A model generated the notes under the pieces. That model did not search any database, was not told the origin of the DNA, and was given only the letters and a program-made list of their open reading frames with translations. The translations under genes and the position numbers were made by a program. Below, in pieces: positions 1 through 5,455 of a stretch of DNA of 5,455 bases. This DNA comes from Bacteroidales bacterium UBA3623 (GTDB taxonomy: Bacteria > Bacteroidota > Bacteroidia > Bacteroidales > UBA932), in the NCBI GenBank assembly GCA_002373715.1, contig DFLI01000082.1, positions 1 through 5,455 of the forward strand, read 5' to 3'. How positions within the stretch are numbered: position 1 is the stretch's first letter; each line of letters begins with the position of its first letter.

Positions 1-2506
1 ATTTTACTACCGTCACGCCGGAGCCACCCATTTGGATATGCTCGTCTGCGGCGGAGCTTACGCCGGGTACGGTGCGCACGTACTTTTGGATTTCTTCGCG
101 CAACGCGCCCGTTCCCTTTCCATGCAAAATTCGCACCGAAGGGACACCTAACATGATGGCATCGTCAATATATCTCATCACAATTTCCAGGGCGTCGTTC
201 ACCCTCTCTCCCCTAACGTCCAGTTCTAAACGGAAGTTAGCCTTTCTTTCACTGATGCCGGTATCGTAAACCTGACGAGGCTTTTCGGCCGCTTTTCCGG
301 CCACAGCCTTGTATTCGTTGGCGGTAATTCTCTCCACACGGTCCAACGGCAGCTTGGTGGTAACGCTTCCCACTATCACCTGCACGGCCTTGGTGCTCAC
401 CTTGGCCACTTCTCCCACCATACCGTTATCTTTGATTCGCACTTTTTCTCCCACCTTGAGCGGGGCACTGCGGAAGGCTTCCAGCTTGCGGGCCTGGGCC
501 TCCTGCTCCTGCATCTGCTGGAGGGTTTCGCCATCGGCCCTGCGCTTTTTGCGAATCTGTTCTCTCTCCTTGCGCTCCTTTACCGTTTGCAGTTTCTTAT
601 CTATGTAGGCGTCCCGGCGGCCGCGGCCTTCTGCCAACGCGCCCAGGAAGCCCTGGAGTTCTGCCCTGGCTTCTTTGGTCTGGTCCTTGGCTGCCTGTGC
701 TTCCTTGATGGTTCGGATGGTGTTTTCCACCTTCTTGTTGGCATCCTTCACTATCTTGGCGGCCTCTTCGCGGGCTTCGTCCAGAATCTGGCGGCGCATT
801 TCCTTGATGTCCACCAGTTCTTTCTCGTAGCGGTCTGTGAGGCCCTCCAGCGTTTTGTCCGTTGCCCGGATTTTGGTGAGCTTTTCGTCCAGCTGACGGC
901 GGCTCTTGGCAATCTTGCGAAGGTTGCGCTCAATGCCCACAAACTGCTCTCCAGCGCGCACTTCGGCGTCGTGGATGATGTTTTCGGGCATGCCCATCTT
1001 GCGGGCCAGCTCAAAGGCGAAGGAAGAGCCCGGCAGGCCCTGCTCCAGCACGAAGAGCGGAGCTACGGTAGCGGCATCGAACTGCATGGCGCCGTTCACC
1101 ACGCCCGTTTCTGCGCCGGAAGCGTAGAGCTTGAGGTTGGTATAGTGGGTGGTGATGACGCCATAAGCACCGCGCTGGTCCAGCTCATGCAGGATGGCCT
1201 CGGCAATGGCGCCGCCAGCCGCCGGTTCGGTTCCGGAGCCAAACTCATCGATGAGGATGAGCGTACGGGCATCGGCCGCGGCCAGCATGGCCTTCATATC
1301 CGTAAGGAAGGAACTGTAGGTGGAAAGGTCGTTTTCCAGGGACTGGTCGTCTCCGATGGACACCATGATGCGGTCAAATACCGGCAGCTCGGAGGTTTCG
1401 GACGTGGGGATAAGCATACCCCACTGGAACATATACTGCAGCAGACCCACCGTCTTGAGGCAAACGCTCTTACCGCCGGCATTGGGGCCGGAGATGAGCA
1501 GGATGCGCTTTTCGGGCGTAAGGGTAACGGTGAGCGGCACAATGGTTTTCTTCTCCTTGCGGAGGCTCTTTTCCAGCAGCGGGTGACGGGCCTTTCTGAG
1601 GCGCAGACAGCCGTCTTCGGAAAGCACCGGCATGCCGGCAATATAGTCCAGGGCCACATGGGCCTTGGCCATGATGAAGTCCAACTCTCCCACAAAGGTG
1701 GCGCCGGCCAGAAGGTCCGGCACAAAGGGACGCAGGAATTCGGCAAATTCGTAGAGGATGCGGGCAATTTCCCGCGTCTGGGCAAAGTACAGCTCGGAAA
1801 TCTCGTTCTGGAGGGCTACAATCTCGGCCGGCTCCATGAAGGTGGTCTTTCCCGTGGCGCTTTCGTCGTACACAAAGCCCTGGAAGGCCCTCTTTTTGGC
1901 CGATGACACCGGGATGAGCATCTTGCCGTCTCGGATAGAGACGCTGGCATCGGCATCCACAATGCCCTCCTGCTGTGCCTGCCGGAGAATGGCGTTCATG
2001 CGGCGCGACACGTTGATTTCCTTTTCCTTGATGCTGCGGCGAATCTGGTACAACTCATCGGAGGCGGTGTCTTTTACCTCTCCGTGACGGTCCAGGATGC
2101 TGTCTATGCGGGCTATCACTTCGGCCGGGGCCGATATGCCCGAGGCCAGGTGCTGCAGGTTGGGGTAGATGCCTTCCTTCACCGTGTGGAAGAAATGCAG
2201 CGTCTTGCGGAGGGTGTCCAGCAAGGTGCGCAGCTTGCCCAGGGAAAGGAGGTCTATGGAAGCATTTTTGCCGATGGGTTCCAGGAAGGGAATGGCGTCT
2301 ATGTAGCCGGACGTGGGAAAGTTCTCCTCGAACATGAGGATGAGGCGCATCTCGTCTGTAAGGAGATGGCGGCGGCGGATTTGCTCTGCGCTGGTAGTGA
2401 ATTCCTCATTCTCTACCCTTGTAGCGGCATATTCCGTGCAACAGCGGGCTGCAATGGCGGCCCGCACTTTATCGAATCCCAGTTTAGCTTCCAGCCTCGC
2501 GTCCAT
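1..2506 (-). CDS. mutS2: MutS2 family ATPase with C-terminal Smr domain (3' end cut by window edge)
   Basis: The minus-strand frame opens with ATG at 2506-2504 and runs 835 codons to the window edge without a stop. The last visible residues are VTVVK, and the lone T at base 1 could begin a final codon or stop, so almost all of the protein is present. Seen in order: a MutS-like core and lever region (about 1-330); Walker A GPNAGGKS at 340-347; a MutS-type signature STYSSFLTDM at 395-404; Walker B LILIDE at 416-421; the THY motif at 453-455; a long charged coiled coil (about 510-675); a small beta-rich segment starting near KVGEKVRIK (684); and an Smr domain with LDVRG at 762-766 and HGKG at 795-798. 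It lacks the N-terminal mismatch-recognition domain of MutS, which separates MutS2 from MutS. Known for the family: suppression of homologous recombination in some species and, in Bacillus subtilis, action on collided ribosomes; which applies here is not visible. The Walker A, Walker B and Smr motifs lie in one frame, so the gene looks intact. It follows cdaA by three bases and is probably co-transcribed with it. Confidence 0.96.
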   Translation of the reverse strand, partial: MDARLEAKLGFDKVRAAIAARCCTEYAATRVENEEFTTSAEQIRRRHLLTDEMRLILMFEENFPTSGYIDAIPFLEPIGKNASIDLLSLGKLRTLLDTLRKTLHFFHTVKEGIYPNLQHLASGISAPAEVIARIDSILDRHGEVKDTASDELYQIRRSIKEKEINVSRRMNAILRQAQQEGIVDADASVSIRDGKMLIPVSSAKKRAFQGFVYDESATGKTTFMEPAEIVALQNEISELYFAQTREIARILYEFAEFLRPFVPDLLAGATFVGELDFIMAKAHVALDYIAGMPVLSEDGCLRLRKARHPLLEKSLRKEKKTIVPLTVTLTPEKRILLISGPNAGGKSVCLKTVGLLQYMFQWGMLIPTSETSELPVFDRIMVSIGDDQSLENDLSTYSSFLTDMKAMLAAADARTLILIDEFGSGTEPAAGGAIAEAILHELDQRGAYGVITTHYTNLKLYASGAETGVVNGAMQFDAATVAPLFVLEQGLPGSSFAFELARKMGMPENIIHDAEVRAGEQFVGIERNLRKIAKSRRQLDEKLTKIRATDKTLEGLTDRYEKELVDIKEMRRQILDEAREEAAKIVKDANKKVENTIRTIKEAQAAKDQTKEARAELQGFLGALAEGRGRRDAYIDKKLQTVKERKEREQIRKKRRADGETLQQMQEQEAQARKLEAFRSAPLKVGEKVRIKDNGMVGEVAKVSTKAVQVIVGSVTTKLPLDRVERITANEYKAVAGKAAEKPRQVYDTGISERKANFRLELDVRGERVNDALEIVMRYIDDAIMLGVPSVRILHGKGTGALREEIQKYVRTVPGVSSAADEHIQMGGSGVTVVK

Positions 2507-2509
2507 TCA

Positions 2510-3325
2510 CTACTTCTCCTCTTTCGTCATCAGGGAACCCAGCAACTGGCGGAGTTCCTTCATATCCTGCACGGTGTGAATTTCTCCTCCGCGCACAAAA
2601 CTCACGTTGCCGGTCTCTTCCGATACCACCAGGATATCTGCATCCGTGTCTTCGCTCAGGCCGATGGCGGCGCGGTGCCGCATGCCGTAATGGGCGGGGA
2701 TGTCCGTGCGGTTGGTCATGGGAAGCTGGCAACGGGCAGCGGCGATGTGGTCTCCCACAATAATCATGGCGCCGTCGTGCAGCGGGGAATTTTTGAAAAA
2801 GATATTCATGATGAGCCGACGGTTGATATCGGCCTCAAAACGGTCTCCCGTTTCCATGTACTTCTCCATGGAAGACTTGTGCTGCAGTACGATGAGGGCT
2901 CCGGTTTTCTCTGCCGACATGGCTCGCACGGCTTCTCCCAGTTCCTCGGCGCTGTGGCTGCCCATGGTATCTTCCTTGATACCCAGCAGGCGGTTGAACA
3001 GCTGCCCGCTGCGGCGAGCCAGGCCCGACTGAACGGCAAAGCGGTTAAGCATGTGGCGGATTTCCGGTTGGAAGAGGATGATGACCGCCAGCACACCCAC
3101 ATCCAGCAGGGCGCCCAGCAGGGCCGTCATCATTCGCATATTCAGCGCCGACACCACCGCCTGCAGAATGAGCAGGAACACCAGCACCAGCACGATGTTC
3201 AGGACGGTGGAGTCTCCCCGGAGGCTTCGGATGAGGAAGTAGATAAGAATGGCCACCATGAGGATGTCCAAAACATCTGCCCAGCCGAAACTGAGGAAAC
3301 CGAATATGCCCAGTACCTTTAACAT
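2510..3325 (-). CDS. cdaA: Membrane diadenylate cyclase CdaA (c-di-AMP synthase)
   Basis: This 271-residue protein condenses two ATP into cyclic di-AMP, a second messenger that controls potassium and osmotic balance and cell-wall homeostasis in the bacteria where it has been studied. The N-terminus has three hydrophobic segments (about 17-35, 40-61 and 67-85), which would anchor it in the inner membrane with the cyclase domain in the cytoplasm. The DAC domain (about 105-265) has both family hallmarks: DGA at 184-186 within SPLHDGAMI, and RHR at 216-218 within GMRHRAAIG. Length matches the usual ~270 residues of CdaA. The ATG at 3325 is favoured because it lies just ahead of the first membrane segment; the next in-frame ATG (residue 23) would fall inside it. 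The gene ends TAG, directly followed by an in-frame TGA and the mutS2 ATG. The Firmicutes partners cdaR and glmM are not adjacent here. A candidate promoter lies in the 24-base gap upstream; read-through from the rhamnosidase gene is also possible. Confidence 0.96.
   Translation of the reverse strand: MLKVLGIFGFLSFGWADVLDILMVAILIYFLIRSLRGDSTVLNIVLVLVFLLILQAVVSALNMRMMTALLGALLDVGVLAVIILFQPEIRHMLNRFAVQSGLARRSGQLFNRLLGIKEDTMGSHSAEELGEAVRAMSAEKTGALIVLQHKSSMEKYMETGDRFEADINRRLIMNIFFKNSPLHDGAMIIVGDHIAAARCQLPMTNRTDIPAHYGMRHRAAIGLSEDTDADILVVSEETGNVSFVRGGEIHTVQDMKELRQLLGSLMTKEEK
2516..2524 (-). promoter_or_regulatory. SD-like ribosome binding site for mutS2 inside the end of cdaA
   Basis: The minus strand reads AAAGAGGAG here, with the core AGGAG at 2520-2516 and nine bases between it and the mutS2 ATG at 2506. 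This supports ATG 2506 as the start; the overlapping GTG at 2510 is in another frame. The caveat is that the same bases encode the Lys-Glu-Glu near the CdaA C-terminus, and Bacteroidota rely little on Shine-Dalgarno pairing, so the match may be a by-product of coding. Translational coupling with cdaA is an equally good explanation for mutS2 initiation. Confidence 0.4.
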
Positions 3326-3331
3326 AGCCTA

Positions 3332-3339
3332 CAAAGATA
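3332..3339 (-). promoter_or_regulatory. Candidate Bacteroidota -7 promoter element for cdaA
   Basis: Read on the minus strand, these bases are TATCTTTG, a full match to the Bacteroidota primary-sigma -7 consensus TAnnTTTG. It sits in the 24-base gap between the rhamnosidase stop and the cdaA ATG, the only intergenic space of note in the window. Just six bases (TAGGCT) separate it from the ATG, so a start site at the usual distance would leave a leader of roughly zero to a few bases. No good -33 TTTG is visible about 19-21 bases upstream; that zone is an AT-rich stretch covering the end of the upstream gene. Function is inferred from motif and position only. Confidence 0.55.
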
Positions 3340-3349
3340 CGCAATTTTC

Positions 3350-5455
3350 TTAATATAAGAGGCGGACAGGGCCCATGAGTCCGCTTTCGCGGAGGGGACT
3401 GCCCGGCTCCGGGCCGAAGAGGGTCCAGGTCTTTCGCTGGGCCTCGGGCAGGGCGGCATCGTAGGCTAGACGGTTGAACCAGGTGCCGGTGACGGCAATC
3501 CTGAGCGTGTTGCGGCCGGCTTTTCCCTTCACGGTGAGCTTGTAGGGACTGGCCCAGAGCACTCCGGCCGGCTGGCCGTTTACCTGAACATCGGCAATCA
3601 TGTCTACGCGTCCCAAATCCAGCACCACTTCTCCCGCCTTGGGAAGAGTGAAGCTGGTTTCATACACTGCCGTTCCGGAGAAAGCCTTGCCCTCTTCGCC
3701 CAGGGGAAGGTCTTTCCAGGCCTTCAGCTCCTTCAGTTTGACCGGCTTTTCGGGAGCGCCCCAACCTTCGGGGAAGCTTAACGTCCAGTTTTTCAACTCC
3801 TGCACCTTGGCGGGCTTCAGTTCCTTCAGCGGAGCCTTTTTGGTTTCCGGGCGGAACACCACAAAGCAGTTGCCGGCGTGCTCCAAGTCCAGGTTCACAT
3901 ACACCACCTCCCCTTCACGCTGGTAAAGCAAGGCGTGAATCTCTCCGGAGACGGCATCCCAGATTTCCGGCTGACCATCGGCCTTAAGCGCCACAGTGCC
4001 GTGGAAATCCTTCCCGCTGGGGGCGGTGATGTAGAACCACTCGGCCCCGCTGGTTTGGCGGTGAGCCCAGAGGATGTCTTCATCGGCCCAGAGCTGAGGC
4101 TGCAGGCCCAGGATGCCCAGGGTGGCGGCGGTGATGGACGGCCCCAGCACTACGCGGGCGCCCTGAGCCATTAACTTACGCACCCGGCTTACGGTGGCGG
4201 GGGCCAGGTTTTCGTTGTCCGGGATCCAGAGCACGCTGTACTTCTGGCCGTCCGGCGTTACCAGCTGTCCGTCCTTCACACTGAGGCGGTTAAACAGCAC
4301 ATCCGGGTTGCAGTAATCGTATTTGTATCCCTTGGGGAAGGACGCTTTCTGGTCCGGTTTGTGGGTAACCTCGTCTCCCACATACCACAGCACGTCCACT
4401 ACCGGCAGGCCGCGTTCCAGCAGGTAACTGGTGCGGGCCAGATAAGTGGTGAAATAAGGCATGTACTTCCACCAGGTCTGTCCTCTGAGGAAAGGCGTGC
4501 CGATGGGGGCGCCAAAGCTGGTGCCCGGCGGCAGGAAGCCTACCTGAGGGTTGTGCGTGTAGGTGTGGAATACGTTGTGGGTAATGCCTTCCGTCATGTT
4601 CAGATTGGCCACCTCCTTGAGCAGTTCCCAGTGCTCGTCCCAGGTGAGTTCGAAGCTGGTGAAGCTTTCCGCGGCCACCCTTCGTTTGCCGTAGATATGG
4701 GCGGCCGATGCGGTGGGTTTGATGGGCTTGAAGTTCAAGTCTCCCACGAAGCCTTCGCTGAGGGGCTGCCAGAATTCGGCCATGGGGACATCGGCATACT
4801 TGTAATACTCCAACAGATCCATGGCCACTACGTCTCCTGCGGCGGTTTCAAACTGGACTTCCAGGCCCTTTTCGTGGGCCAGGTCTGTCATCCGTTTGAA
4901 GAAGTTCTCGTTATAGAGATCGCTCTTGACGCGACGCCACTCGTCCAGGAAGGAGGCGGTAACCTGCTGATTGTCTATCACGTAGCCGGCCAGGGCGGGC
5001 ATCCATTCGCGGAGGCTGTGGCCCGCACGGGTTTTGAATTCTTCCTCCATCCGGCCCGTCCAGGTTTGGTTGTTACACTCCCAGCTGTCCATGAGCATGC
5101 CGCTGGCCGTTCCTGCCAGGGGGCCGTCCTGCAGGCGTCCCACATAGTTGGAAAACTGCACTTCTGCTCCGCGGGGGTCCAGTTTGTTGCATTCCCAGCC
5201 CGTGGCTTCGGCCGGGGCGGGAGAGTTCTGGTGGCCGCTGTTCACATGGCCGAAGCGGAGGATGGTCCAGCTGCCGCTGCCCTCGGGGGCTGTCCAGGCC
5301 AGACTGCCGTCGGCCTTCATCTGGCCGCTGAGATCTTGCATCCGGGAGGCCTGAATAAAGGCTTCCGGGCTTTGGCAGGTTTTATCCTGGTATATTTCCT
5401 TGGCGCGGAGGGTGCTGCCGCTACGGCCCTGCCAGTCGTTCATACGGGCGGCCGA
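3350..5455 (-). CDS. GH106-type alpha-L-rhamnosidase family glycoside hydrolase, C-terminal part (5' end off window)
   Basis: The frame is open from the right window edge (5455) to TAA at 3352-3350, giving 701 residues. The first ATG (5443) is unlikely to be the true start: SAAR precedes it in frame, there is no signal peptide, and MNDWQGR reads like the interior of a GH106 protein, a family usually around 900-1100 residues. Numbering from that Met, the catalytic region has DSWE (119-122) followed by QTWTG and an EEF..RAGH stretch, PMAEFW (220-225), and a segment with ASAAHIYGK then AAESFT (257-262), leading to an NVFHTYTH motif and TWW (323-325). These follow the order expected for GH106. 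E122, E223 and E259 are candidate active-site glutamates by inference only. Residues ~345-445 look like a glutamine-amidotransferase-like fold, ~466-535 are a beta-rich linker domain (PEIWDAVSGE), and ~548-697 form a galactose-binding-like jelly roll of GH2 type (FSGTAVYETSF, LDLGRV, VNG). The likely role is removing L-rhamnose from plant or microbial glycans, probably periplasmic or surface-located, though the export signal would be off-window. Exact substrate is unknown; an unclassified GH106-like relative is the alternative. Confidence 0.88.
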   Translation of the reverse strand, partial: SAARMNDWQGRSGSTLRAKEIYQDKTCQSPEAFIQASRMQDLSGQMKADGSLAWTAPEGSGSWTILRFGHVNSGHQNSPAPAEATGWECNKLDPRGAEVQFSNYVGRLQDGPLAGTASGMLMDSWECNNQTWTGRMEEEFKTRAGHSLREWMPALAGYVIDNQQVTASFLDEWRRVKSDLYNENFFKRMTDLAHEKGLEVQFETAAGDVVAMDLLEYYKYADVPMAEFWQPLSEGFVGDLNFKPIKPTASAAHIYGKRRVAAESFTSFELTWDEHWELLKEVANLNMTEGITHNVFHTYTHNPQVGFLPPGTSFGAPIGTPFLRGQTWWKYMPYFTTYLARTSYLLERGLPVVDVLWYVGDEVTHKPDQKASFPKGYKYDYCNPDVLFNRLSVKDGQLVTPDGQKYSVLWIPDNENLAPATVSRVRKLMAQGARVVLGPSITAATLGILGLQPQLWADEDILWAHRQTSGAEWFYITAPSGKDFHGTVALKADGQPEIWDAVSGEIHALLYQREGEVVYVNLDLEHAGNCFVVFRPETKKAPLKELKPAKVQELKNWTLSFPEGWGAPEKPVKLKELKAWKDLPLGEEGKAFSGTAVYETSFTLPKAGEVVLDLGRVDMIADVQVNGQPAGVLWASPYKLTVKGKAGRNTLRIAVTGTWFNRLAYDAALPEAQRKTWTLFGPEPGSPLRESGLMGPVRLLY

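Noticed and set aside
81..88. Plus-strand TACTTTTG, matching TAnnTTTG
   Set aside because: It lies inside the mutS2 Smr-coding region and points into antisense sequence with no gene. One or two chance matches per strand are expected in a window this long.
539..700. Lys/Glu/Gln-rich stretch in the mutS2 frame as a possible frameshift or low-complexity insertion
   Set aside because: Reading the codons through the region gives continuous coiled-coil sequence, and the Smr motifs downstream are in the same frame as Walker A, so there is no net frameshift. Charged coiled coil is normal between the ATPase and Smr domains of MutS2.
587..1906. 439-codon plus-strand open frame antisense to mutS2
   Set aside because: It is codon-aligned with mutS2, so its openness only requires mutS2 to avoid the codons TTA, CTA and TCA, which is expected in a GC-rich gene. 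Its translation has no recognisable domain, while the opposite strand has a complete set of MutS2 motifs.
2084..3322. 412-codon plus-strand open frame antisense to cdaA and the start of mutS2
   Set aside because: It is codon-aligned with both genes, which share a frame, and arises from the same lack of TTA, CTA and TCA codons. The product is rich in His and Gln at its end, as expected from the complement of hydrophobic codons, with no known family.
3380..3393. Short inverted repeat (minus strand TCCGC-GAAA-GCGGA, 5-bp stem with a GAAA tetraloop) near the hydrolase 3' end
   Set aside because: It is inside the coding region, the stem is only five pairs, and no T-tract follows, so it does not qualify as an intrinsic terminator. 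It could be a weak RNA structure but nothing else supports a role.

Overview
The window carries three co-directional genes, all on the minus strand and packed with almost no spacing. In transcription order (right to left) they are the C-terminal ~700 residues of a GH106-type alpha-L-rhamnosidase family protein (5455-3350, 5' end off the window), a complete membrane diadenylate cyclase CdaA (3325-2510), and a nearly complete MutS2 (2506-1, cut a few residues before its stop). There is no support for plus-strand genes, RNA genes, mobile elements, CRISPR arrays or long repeats.

The organism is most likely a member of the Bacteroidota, probably a Bacteroidales gut or host-associated bacterium of fairly high GC content. 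Three things point there: the GH106 enzyme, typical of polysaccharide-degrading Bacteroidota; the CdaA and MutS2 sequences; and the motif TATCTTTG, a perfect match to the Bacteroidota -7 promoter consensus TAnnTTTG, in the only intergenic gap of any size. The exact genus cannot be read from the sequence.

Layout: 5455-3350 is the glycoside hydrolase. A 24-base gap (3349-3326) holds the candidate cdaA promoter, whose expected start site falls at or next to the cdaA ATG. cdaA ends with TAG, followed immediately by in-frame TGA and then the mutS2 ATG, so the two genes share a reading frame and are separated by only three bases. An SD-like AGGAG inside the end of cdaA could serve mutS2.

How the genes may work together: CdaA makes the second messenger c-di-AMP at the membrane. 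MutS2 is an ATPase with a C-terminal Smr domain, linked in other bacteria to recombination control and to rescue of collided ribosomes. Their tight junction implies co-expression. The rhamnosidase probably belongs to a separate carbohydrate-use function, and its adjacency may be incidental. I found no convincing undescribed system. The points most worth checking are the possibly leaderless cdaA promoter and the in-frame double-stop junction between cdaA and mutS2.
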